DNA of 58,632 nt, from assembly GCA_025363655.1 (NCBI GenBank), contig JANYDK010000078.1, positions 1-58,632 of the forward strand, in the 5' to 3' direction. Below, in pieces: positions 28,385-38,214 of this stretch. The notes below the pieces were generated by a model. It was not told the DNA's origin. It was given only the letters and a program-made list of their open reading frames with translations, and ran no database searches. Positions within the stretch are counted from its first letter, which is position 1. Each line of letters starts with the position of its first letter. Origin of the DNA: Deltaproteobacteria bacterium (GTDB taxonomy: Bacteria > Myxococcota_A > Polyangia > Polyangiales > JADJMO01). A program made the translations under genes and the position numbers.

Positions 28385-29836
28385 CTACTTCCACCACTTG
28401 TCCCCGCGATCGCCACGCTCGCCACGATCAGCGCCGTCGTCGAGCTCGCGATAGGTGACGACGCGTGGCTCGTCGAGCGGGCGAGTCGGTGCGTTGCGAC
28501 GGAGCTCGCGGAGCTTGGTGGCCGCGGCGACCTCCCCATCGACGCGCAAATTGCGCTCTATATCGCGCTCGGCGACGGCACGGGCGAGGGCGCGTTCGAG
28601 CTCGCTCACCCGACCACGCAGACCATCGCTCTCGATTTCCCGATCGGTGCGCAGCGACAGCAGTTCTTGCTCGTGGACGTCGCGGAGATCGTCGAGGGCC
28701 TTCTCGCGCGCGGCATCCACCACCTTGCGGAGCTTGGCGGTCGTCTCGTCGAGCTGCCTCGTGCGTCGTGATTCGGCTTCGCCGCGCAGTCGCTCATGCT
28801 CGACGCGCAGATCTTCGAGGGCTTGTTCTCGCTCCGCGGTCACCGACTCGAGGCGGCGTTCGAGCGCGAGGAGGCGACGATCGCGATCGGCCTCGATCCC
28901 CGAGATTTTACGGGCGAATTCTTGTTCATGGGCGCGCAGTCGGGTGTCGCGTTCGGTCTCGGCATCCCGGACGCGGCGGTCGCGTTCTTCTTCGACTTCG
29001 TGGACGCGCCTGGCGCGATCGGCTTCGGAGGCGGCGAGGCGACGATCGCGATCGGACTCGAGGATGGAGAGGCGGCGATCGCGATCGGCGGCGGCGGCGC
29101 GGAGGCGGGATTCGTAGGCTTCGGTGAGCTCGGAGATGTGGCGTTCGAGGGAGGAGACGAGGTCGGGAGAAGAGGAGGAGGGGAAGGGGGGAAGTGCGAG
29201 GGTGACCGCGGGCGCCGGCGCGAAGGCGGGTGCGGGCGCGGGCGCGGGCGCGGGTGCAAGGGCGGGCGCAGGCGCCGGTGCGAGCGCGGGCGCAGGCGTG
29301 GGCGCAGGCGCCGGCGTGGGCTCGAGGGCGGGTGCGGGCGCAGTCCAATTCTGGACGACGATGGGGCCCTCATCCGCGACGAAGGTGCCGTCTGCGAGAG
29401 ATTCCCAAGTTGCGCGGGCGAGTTGGGCGAGCTTGGTTTTGAGGGCTGCGCGGGTGGGTGCGTCGGGGGAGCCGAGGGCGCCGTCGAGCTCGCGGGCGAG
29501 GAGCTCGAGGGTGGTGGCTTCGGGGCGGCAGGCGCAGAGGCGGAGCTTGGCGGTCGAGTCGGGCGTGACTTGGAGGAGGGCGTCGAGCATCGCGCGAAGG
29601 GCACGGGACGAGGCGTGCTCGTCGGCGCGGGCGGCGCCTTCGACGCGGACGTCGCCTTCGGTGTCGACGACGACGAGCTCCGGCGAGACGATTCCGCCGC
29701 CGATTTCACGGAGGCGTTGGGTCGCCTCGTGGACGACGAATCCGACGAGCTCGTGCGTCAGCGTAGCGACCCCGCAGACGGAGCCGATGGTCACGTCCGA
29801 CATCCGGACCGTGTGTCTGAGTGCGGCGTCGGACAT
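28385..29836 (-). CDS. Coiled-coil protein with Ala-Pro linker and 11-residue repeats
   Basis: Residues 1-165 form a folded N-terminal domain of no family I recognise. Residues 166-210 are an almost pure Ala/Pro run. From residue 252 there are seven consecutive 11-residue units, each starting with an R-x-R-R/K-type basic group and ending with acidic residues (RDRRLSILESD, RDRRLAASEAD, RARRVHEVEEE, RDRRVRDAETE). A longer coiled coil continues to the C terminus, which ends in a charged, Asp/Arg/Gly-rich tail (DRGERGDRGDKWWK). No membrane segment or signal is present, so it is a cytoplasmic filament- or scaffold-like protein by inference. The start is the ATG at 29836 or 29803. Confidence 0.75.
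   Translation of the reverse strand: MSDAALRHTVRMSDVTIGSVCGVATLTHELVGFVVHEATQRLREIGGGIVSPELVVVDTEGDVRVEGAARADEHASSRALRAMLDALLQVTPDSTAKLRLCACRPEATTLELLARELDGALGSPDAPTRAALKTKLAQLARATWESLADGTFVADEGPIVVQNWTAPAPALEPTPAPAPTPAPALAPAPAPALAPAPAPAPAPAFAPAPAVTLALPPFPSSSSPDLVSSLERHISELTEAYESRLRAAAADRDRRLSILESDRDRRLAASEADRARRVHEVEEERDRRVRDAETERDTRLRAHEQEFARKISGIEADRDRRLLALERRLESVTAEREQALEDLRVEHERLRGEAESRRTRQLDETTAKLRKVVDAAREKALDDLRDVHEQELLSLRTDREIESDGLRGRVSELERALARAVAERDIERNLRVDGEVAAATKLRELRRNAPTRPLDEPRVVTYRELDDGADRGERGDRGDKWWK
28853..29083 (-). repeat. Seven hendecad (11-residue) coding repeats
   Basis: The DNA encodes seven head-to-tail 11-residue units in register, a 33-base period. Most begin R-D-R-R-L/V and all but one end in an acidic residue. 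The next two 11-mers are degenerate. Hendecads favour a right-handed or straight coiled coil rather than the ordinary heptad type. Confidence 0.8.
29207..29341 (-). repeat. Ala-Pro repeat-coding tract
   Basis: About 45 codons encode nearly uninterrupted alternating Ala and Pro, giving a visible GGGCGC/GGCGCA simple-sequence pattern on the plus strand. It links the N-terminal domain to the coiled coil and would form an extended rigid spacer. Such tracts are prone to length change between strains. Confidence 0.8.
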
Positions 29837-30004
29837 CTCGGAGTCGATCGTGGCACGACCCGCCCACGAAGGGGCAAGGAGGTCGGACCTGGAGACGAGC
29901 ACGTCCGTTCAGGTTCGAATCGCCAGCGCTTTCCGGCATTCGTTCACTGGATGCGCAACGCCATTCCCTAATGCAGGCTCACCGCCGATACTGTTCGTCC
30001 GCCA

Positions 30005-33000
30005 ATGAGCGAGCAGCAGCAGCTGGAGCAGACGCTCGATTACCTGAAGACGAGCCTGCTCGTCACCCCGAACGATCCGTACAAGCGGTTCCAGCTCGGG
30101 ATGACCTTGCGCAAGCTCGGCAGGATCGACGAGGCGATCAAGGCCTTCAAACGCGCGGTCGAGCACAAGGCCGACTACGCCGAGTGCCTCTACAACCTCG
30201 GGCTCGCGCACTCCGAAAAGGAGGAGTTTCAAGAGGCGCTCGACGCGTGGCAACGCGCGACGAACGCCAAGGTCGATCACGTCGACGCGCAGCTGCAGCT
30301 CGGCAACGTCGCCACGCGCCTCGGCCGCCCGAACATCGCCACGGCGGCGTATCGCGAGGTCGCCAAACATCGCCCCGAGCTCCTCGAAGCGCAGCTCGGG
30401 GCCGCCGAGGCGCACCTCAAGCTCGAAGAATGGCCGCAGGCGCTCGCTCGATTCCAGAGCGCGGCGCGCATCGTGAACGAGTCGAACGACAAGAATCCCG
30501 AACGCGACTGCGACCTGCTCTTCAAGCTCGGCATGGTCAGTTGTCGCGTGAAGCAGTTCCCTACCGCGCGCCAAGCGTTGGAGGCGAGCCTCAAAATCAA
30601 GGCCGATCGCGTCGAGGGATGGAAGCTCCTCTCCGAAGCGCTGATCGAGCTCGACGATCGACCTCCGGCGATCGAGAGCCTGCAGAAGGCGCTCGCCTTC
30701 GACACCACGTGGCGCTCGGGTCGCATCGATTTGGCGCGGCTCCTCGTCACCCAGAAGCGCGACGCCGACGCGGTCGATGCGTTTCGTGCGGCGATCGCCC
30801 TCGGAGGTCCCGAGCCCGAGCAAGCCGAGCTCCATGCCGCGACCGCGCTCGCTTTGCAGCGTCTCTCGCGCTTCCAAGAGGCGGCCGACGCGTGGCGAGA
30901 GGTGGTCGCGCGTCGCGAAGATCACGCGCTCGATTGGAACGGGCTCGGCGTCGCGCTCAACTCGCTCGAAGCCTATCCCGAGGCTGCCGACATCCTCGAG
31001 CGTGCGACGCGCGTCGATCCGACCTGTGGCATCGCCTTCTCCAATCTTTCGATCACCTACGCCAAGCTCGGACGTCTCTCCGAGGCGGTGACCGCGCTCC
31101 AGCGCGCGATCGAGATCAGTCCCAACGACTCGACCATCCGCATGACGTACGGCAAGCACGTCTACGAGCTCGGTCGGCGGGAGCAGGCGCTCGAGTCGTT
31201 CAAGCAGGTGCTCTCGCGCGAGCCGCAGCACAACGACGCGCTCTATTGGACGGGCCGCGTCTCGCACGAGCTCGGTCTCAACGCCGAGGCGATCGAGCCG
31301 CTCAAGCAGGCCATCAAGCTGCGCGCCGATTTCGTCGATGGGTATCGCCTGCTCGGGCTCGTCTATCGCTCGCTCGGGCGACACGCCGAGGCCGCCGATT
31401 CCCTGAAGGACGCTGCTCGTCGGGTGCCTGGTGATGCCCAGTTGCAAGCCGAATACGGGCGCAGCCTCGACGACGTCGGGCGCACCGACGAGGCCATCGC
31501 CGCCTACGAGCGCTCGCTTCGCATCCTCCCCGACCAGCCCGACGTGCTCATTTGGCTCGGCGCCGCGTACGGGAAGATCGGCAAGCAAGACCTCTCGTCG
31601 GCGACGCTGAAGAAGGCCGCGGCGCTTCGTCCGGACGACCCCGAGGTCCTCGCCAAGCTCGCGCTCGTCCAGCGGGGCGGCGACGAAGCCGAGACGACGA
31701 TCAAAAGGGCGCTGGAAAAAAAGCCGAATGACGCGACCCTGCACAAGGCGCTCGGCATGCTCTACGCGGATTCGGGTCGTCACGCCGAAGCGGTCGCGTC
31801 GCTCGAGCAGGCGAACTGGCTGTCGTCCGGCGATCCGGAGGTCCTCCGCAACCTCGGCATCTCGCTCCGCGCGCTCGGTCGTTTCGGAGAGGCCGTCGAC
31901 GCGCTCGAAGACTCGATTCGTCGCGCGCCCGCGATCTCCGCCGCGCACTACGAGCTCGGTCGCGCGCTCCTTTCGCAAGAGAAGCAAGATCTCGCGGCGC
32001 AGCGCTTCCACGAGGCGGCGCGCCTCCAGCCCGATCACGCCGATGCGCAATTCCATCTCGGCCTGATGTACGAGCACTTCTCCCGCATCGAAGAGGCGGC
32101 CGTCGCCTACCGCGAGGCGACGCGCGCCAAGCCCGATCACGCCGACGCCTACGAGCACGCAGGTCGCTGCTACGTGAAGCTCGGCCAGCACCAAGAGGCG
32201 ATCAAAGCCTTCAAGCAGCTGACGCGTCTTCGGCCGGGCAAGGCCTCGACGGCCTTCGAGCTCGGCATGGCCTACGTCGGTCTCGATCGCATGCCAGAAG
32301 CCGTCGAGTCGTTTCGCGAGGCGGTCAAGATCGATCCCGTCTTGATGCCCGCGCATCGTGCTCTCGCCGTCGCCTACATGAAGCTCGAGAAGTGGCCCGA
32401 AGCCACCGAGGCGCTGAAGCAGACGCTGCGCCTCGATGCCGCGCAGGCTCCGCTTTGGCTACAGCTCGCCGAAATCCACGGCCGCTTCGGGAGGCAAGCC
32501 GAGCTGCTCGATGCCCTTGAAAACGCGGTCGAAGGCGATCCGGGTAACGCCGCGGTGCAGCGTCGCATCGGCGTCCTCCGCGAGGCGATGGGCGACACCG
32601 ACGAGGCGCTCGTCGCCTACGAAGCGGCGGTGCGCATCGATCCTTCGCTCGTCGATTGTCACGTCCGACTCGCGAGCCTCTACATCAAGGCCGGTCGCAC
32701 GGTCGATGGCGTCGCATCGCTCGAGCGCGTGACCCAAGCAGGCAGCGCCGATGCGGATGCGTGGATCGAGCTCGGTCGTGGCTATCACGCGCTCAATCGT
32801 CCGAACGAGGCGTGGGACGCGGTTCGTCGTGGCATCGAGCTGCGTCCAGACAACGGTGCGGCCTACGTCCTCCTCGGGGGTTGGTACGCCGCCTCCGGGT
32901 ACCATCGCGAGGCGGTCGAGGCGTACGAAGCGGCGGTTCGTCATCGCGCCGGTCCCGAGGTGCAGCTCGCGCTCGGGCTCGAGTACGCCACGCTCGATCG

Positions 33001-33832
33001 TCACGCCGAGGCGATCGAAGCCTTCCGTCGAGTCATCCAGCCGATGACGTTGCCGATGAGCTCGCAGGCGAGCGAGGCCGACATCGCCAAGGCCTACTTC
33101 GAAACGGGGCGCTCTTTCGAGGCACTTCAGCGCTGGAGCGACGCCTTCGAATCGTACAAGGGTTACCTCCACCTCCGCCCGACCGACGTCGAAGCCCACT
33201 ATCGCGGCGGGCTCGCGCTGCAGCACTTGCGGCGCTTCGACGAGAGCGTCGTCATGTTGCAGCGCGGCCTAAAGCAGTGGCCCGATCACGGCCACTCTTG
33301 GTACGCGCTCGGCGCTTCTCTCTTCCAACTCAACAGGCCGACCGAGTCGGTCGCCGCCTTCGAAGAAGCGGTCAAGCACACGCCCGACGACTCTGGCCTG
33401 CGCGCCGCGCTCGGCTTCGGATACTCGCGTGCAGGTCGCCTCGAGGAAGCTGCTGGCGCCTATCGCCAAGCGATTCGTCTCGGTCTGCAAGACTCCGAGG
33501 TGCACTACAACCTCGCCAAGATCCTCGACAAGCTCGGTCAGGTCGACGAGGCGCTGCGCAGCTATCGGCAGGCGGTGGCGCTCAAGCCCGACCACCCGGA
33601 AGGCTTCCGTCGCATCGCCTCGCTGCTCAAGGATTCACAGCGCTATCGCGAAGCGGTCGAGCCCTATCAGCAGGCGATCTACGTGGCGCCGTCCGACGCG
33701 CAGCTCCGCTACGATCTGGCCGTCTGCTACCTGCACCTGCAGAATCGCGACGCCGCGTTCGAGCAATATCGGGTGCTCAAGGGGATGGACGACGTGCTCG
33801 CCAATCGGCTTTTTCGGAGCATCCAGTCCTGA
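30005..33832 (+). CDS. Very large tetratricopeptide-repeat (TPR) protein
   Basis: Nearly the whole 1275-residue protein consists of 34-residue TPR units, about 35 in all. Each has the helix pattern A..LG......EA......A....P, for example LYNLGLAHSEKEEFQEAL, AQFHLGLMYEHFSRIEEA and VHYNLAKILDKLGQVDEAL. There is no signal peptide, membrane helix or attached catalytic domain, so it is probably a cytoplasmic scaffold that forms a long superhelix. The start MSEQQQLEQTLDYLK is clear, although no strong ribosome site precedes it. It is divergent from the coiled-coil gene with 168 bases between, in which I see no clear element. TPR giants like this are common in myxobacteria; the specific role is unknown. 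Confidence 0.92.
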   Translation: MSEQQQLEQTLDYLKTSLLVTPNDPYKRFQLGMTLRKLGRIDEAIKAFKRAVEHKADYAECLYNLGLAHSEKEEFQEALDAWQRATNAKVDHVDAQLQLGNVATRLGRPNIATAAYREVAKHRPELLEAQLGAAEAHLKLEEWPQALARFQSAARIVNESNDKNPERDCDLLFKLGMVSCRVKQFPTARQALEASLKIKADRVEGWKLLSEALIELDDRPPAIESLQKALAFDTTWRSGRIDLARLLVTQKRDADAVDAFRAAIALGGPEPEQAELHAATALALQRLSRFQEAADAWREVVARREDHALDWNGLGVALNSLEAYPEAADILERATRVDPTCGIAFSNLSITYAKLGRLSEAVTALQRAIEISPNDSTIRMTYGKHVYELGRREQALESFKQVLSREPQHNDALYWTGRVSHELGLNAEAIEPLKQAIKLRADFVDGYRLLGLVYRSLGRHAEAADSLKDAARRVPGDAQLQAEYGRSLDDVGRTDEAIAAYERSLRILPDQPDVLIWLGAAYGKIGKQDLSSATLKKAAALRPDDPEVLAKLALVQRGGDEAETTIKRALEKKPNDATLHKALGMLYADSGRHAEAVASLEQANWLSSGDPEVLRNLGISLRALGRFGEAVDALEDSIRRAPAISAAHYELGRALLSQEKQDLAAQRFHEAARLQPDHADAQFHLGLMYEHFSRIEEAAVAYREATRAKPDHADAYEHAGRCYVKLGQHQEAIKAFKQLTRLRPGKASTAFELGMAYVGLDRMPEAVESFREAVKIDPVLMPAHRALAVAYMKLEKWPEATEALKQTLRLDAAQAPLWLQLAEIHGRFGRQAELLDALENAVEGDPGNAAVQRRIGVLREAMGDTDEALVAYEAAVRIDPSLVDCHVRLASLYIKAGRTVDGVASLERVTQAGSADADAWIELGRGYHALNRPNEAWDAVRRGIELRPDNGAAYVLLGGWYAASGYHREAVEAYEAAVRHRAGPEVQLALGLEYATLDRHAEAIEAFRRVIQPMTLPMSSQASEADIAKAYFETGRSFEALQRWSDAFESYKGYLHLRPTDVEAHYRGGLALQHLRRFDESVVMLQRGLKQWPDHGHSWYALGASLFQLNRPTESVAAFEEAVKHTPDDSGLRAALGFGYSRAGRLEEAAGAYRQAIRLGLQDSEVHYNLAKILDKLGQVDEALRSYRQAVALKPDHPEGFRRIASLLKDSQRYREAVEPYQQAIYVAPSDAQLRYDLAVCYLHLQNRDAAFEQYRVLKGMDDVLANRLFRSIQS

Positions 33833-34049
33833 TTCGTCGGCCGTCGGTCTTCGCGACGTCGTTGCACGCGACCTGATCACGGACGACGCCGAACGATCGC
33901 CACGCCTGCTCGCCGCCGGCCGTGACGTAGCCGACGAAGACCGCGCGATCGAAGGCCGTTTGCGGCGGTCCGGCGACCTTCGGCGGCGATGCGCAACCGA
34001 GGCCGAAGGTCAGCATCGAGACGAGGAGCGACGCGAGGACGGTGCGCAT
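33777..34049 (-). CDS. Small predicted lipoprotein
   Basis: The 90-residue protein starts MRTVLASLLVSMLTFGLGC, a convincing lipoprotein signal with the cysteine at residue 19. It continues SPPKVAGPPQTAFDRAVFVGYVTAG in two short strands. The last 56 bases overlap the 3' end of the convergent TPR gene, which is unusual, so the C terminus may be poorly conserved. It is divergent from the second kinase gene. The function is unknown. Confidence 0.6.
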   Translation of the reverse strand: MRTVLASLLVSMLTFGLGCASPPKVAGPPQTAFDRAVFVGYVTAGGEQAWRSFGVVRDQVACNDVAKTDGRRIRTGCSEKADWRARRPSP

Positions 34050-34141
34050 CCGTCGGCGGTAGAGCACCCCCTGGCCGGTGGCCAACTTCTCGGCCGAAGT
34101 TGCGAGGCAATCGCCGGCGAAACGAGTAGCCTCAGGGGCCG

Positions 34142-36373
<2,232 letters not shown>

Positions 36374-36385
36374 GCGAACCGAGCT

Positions 36386-37483
36386 TCAGTTGTCGATCGT
36401 TCCGTTGACGATCGGCGGCCCCGCAGGCGCCTTCGCCGGCACTGCTTTTTGCGGCTTTTGAGGCGTCGCCGGCGCCGCTGCGGGCTTCGCCTTTCCTCCA
36501 CCGATCATGCCGCCGGGGAAGGCGTTGGTCGGGAAGAGGAAGTTCGGCACGTGTGACCAGTCGCCGAGCATGATCGTGGTCCCCGTTCCTCCGAGCGCGG
36601 CGAGCGCATCGTAGGCGTGCATCTGCACCATCAGCGGAGTGATCGCGCTCGCCTCGGCCTTCTTGCGAAGCGCATCGGCGCTCGCCATCAGCTTCGTCTC
36701 CTCGGCCTCGGCCTTCGCCTTGGTGATCCCGGTCGCGGCGTCGGTCTCGGCGTGGATCTTGTCGATCGATGCCTGTTCCTCGGCGATTTTCTTCTCTTCT
36801 TCCTTTTGCAAAATCGCCGCTTCGCTCTTCAGCTTGGTCTGCTCGGCCTGATACTCGAGCTCGAGCTTCTTGCGCACGGCGTCCGACTCGAGCGCGGTCT
36901 TCTGCTTTGCCGCCTCTTGCTCACCGACCAGCTTGGCTTGAATCGCCTGCTGAATTTCCGGCGCATAGGTGATCGACTCCATCGTCACCGAGGCGACCTC
37001 GACGTGCTTGCCCTTGATGCGTTTGCGCAGCTCGGTCTCGATCTCGTCTTCGATCTTGTCGTTGTTCTTCTGCAGCTCGGCGTACGAGTGGCGCGCGAAG
37101 ACGCCACGAGCAGCGCTGCGGAACTCCGGCCCGATGACCTCGTCGTAATAGTTCGGACCAATCTCGGTATCGAGCTCGTAGAGCTCGGAGATGATCGGCC
37201 GAAAGATGACGTTCACCTTCAGCTCCATCCCCAGACCCTCGGTCGACGTGGTGCCGATCTCTTCCTTCTTGGTCTGGTAGGTGATGTCGAAGTCGTCGAT
37301 GCGATTGCAGACTGTGCGCATGAAGCACGAATCGAGGCTGTAATAGCCGGGCGCGAGGATCTCGTGCTTGAGACCGGTCTGCTTGGGGTCGAACATCAAT
37401 CCTCGGTGGCCAGGCTCGATGACCGAGCCGGCGCATCCGCTTCCAACGATGAGCGCGATCGCGCAGAAAACCAGCTTGCGCAT
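36386..37483 (-). CDS. Lipid-anchored prohibitin/SPFH (band 7) protein
   Basis: The ATG at 37483 has GGAGG five bases upstream, which fixes the start. The N terminus MRKLVFCAIALIVGSGC is a lipoprotein signal. Residues 25-195 are an SPFH/prohibitin domain (GHRGLMFDPKQTG, VIFRPIISELYEL, YAPEIQQAIQAK). A long charged helical region of about 100 residues (KKLELEYQAEQTKLKSEA) forms the coiled coil that lets these proteins make rings, and an Ala/Pro-rich tail ends the 365-residue protein. SPFH proteins are normally held by a membrane helix, so lipid anchoring is notable. An inverted repeat, CGATCGT/ACGATCG (36394-36414), sits in the last codons. Confidence 0.87.
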   Translation of the reverse strand: MRKLVFCAIALIVGSGCAGSVIEPGHRGLMFDPKQTGLKHEILAPGYYSLDSCFMRTVCNRIDDFDITYQTKKEEIGTTSTEGLGMELKVNVIFRPIISELYELDTEIGPNYYDEVIGPEFRSAARGVFARHSYAELQKNNDKIEDEIETELRKRIKGKHVEVASVTMESITYAPEIQQAIQAKLVGEQEAAKQKTALESDAVRKKLELEYQAEQTKLKSEAAILQKEEEKKIAEEQASIDKIHAETDAATGITKAKAEAEETKLMASADALRKKAEASAITPLMVQMHAYDALAALGGTGTTIMLGDWSHVPNFLFPTNAFPGGMIGGGKAKPAAAPATPQKPQKAVPAKAPAGPPIVNGTIDN

Positions 37484-37575
37484 GCAATCCTCCATCGCGC
37501 GCCGTCTCCGGCGTGCGTCATTCATTGAGTCGATACGTGTGCGACGCGCGATGGCGCCGACGAAAGCGAGTGGAC

Positions 37576-38118
37576 CTAGGAGTCGAGCCCGCCGAGCCAG
37601 CCGGACAAATCGCGACCGATGCGCGACATGCACGTGTAGACGATGGGCGCGCCTTGATCGGCGGGGACCAGCCCCGCTTGGCTGCAGTTGGCGTGCGTCT
37701 GGGCGAGGTAGATGTTGCCCACGCGCGTGCGCAACGTGGCCCGCACGTTGAGTGCGATCATCAGGCGCCCGTCCTTGTATTCGGCCGAGGCCTGCGTCAG
37801 CTCGACGAGGAGCTGCCAACCTTCGGGGCGCTGTTTTCTGTGCAAATCGGCCCACGGCACCGCGGCCGACGAGACGGCATGCCCGAGCGCGGGCTCGAGC
37901 TCACCGTAGTAGACCTTGGTGCCATTGACCGGGAGCGGGTCGGGGATGGCGGTGCTCTTGGTGACGACCTCGAGCGGGACTTCGTGTGTCGGCGTGAGCG
38001 TGACGGGAACGCCGGCAGCACCGAGGAGCGGCACCGTTCGCGCGCCACCCGCACCGCCGCATCCGGCCATCGCGAGTGTCACCGCGAAGGCGACGAGGAC
38101 AGTTCGTTGGGCTCTCAT
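37576..38118 (-). CDS. Predicted lipoprotein
   Basis: The 180-residue protein begins MRAQRTVLVAFAVTLAMAGC, a lipoprotein signal with a GCGG start of the mature chain. The rest is beta-rich, with a repeated strand pattern (KVYYGELEPALG, WQLLVELTQASAEY) and a C-terminal cysteine pair (ANCSQAG, YTCMSR) that could form a disulphide. No family is recognised. It lies 92 bases upstream of the prohibitin-like gene on the same strand and may be part of that transcript. Confidence 0.68.
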   Translation of the reverse strand: MRAQRTVLVAFAVTLAMAGCGGAGGARTVPLLGAAGVPVTLTPTHEVPLEVVTKSTAIPDPLPVNGTKVYYGELEPALGHAVSSAAVPWADLHRKQRPEGWQLLVELTQASAEYKDGRLMIALNVRATLRTRVGNIYLAQTHANCSQAGLVPADQGAPIVYTCMSRIGRDLSGWLGGLDS

Positions 38119-38214
38119 CGCGGGCACGGCTGCAACCCGGGCCCGCGCAACTTCATTCCGCCCAGGGGCTCGTCACCCTGTCACTTCGTCACGCGCCGTC
38201 GCTCGTCCGAATGG

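Noticed and set aside
29909-32356. An 815-codon minus-strand frame opposite the TPR gene
   Set aside because: Its apparent repeats are the mirror of TPR codons, and the plus-strand protein explains the region fully.
36394-36414. Inverted repeat CGATCGT/ACGATCG as a terminator for the second kinase gene
   Set aside because: No T run follows on either strand, and it is inside the coding end of the prohibitin-like gene.
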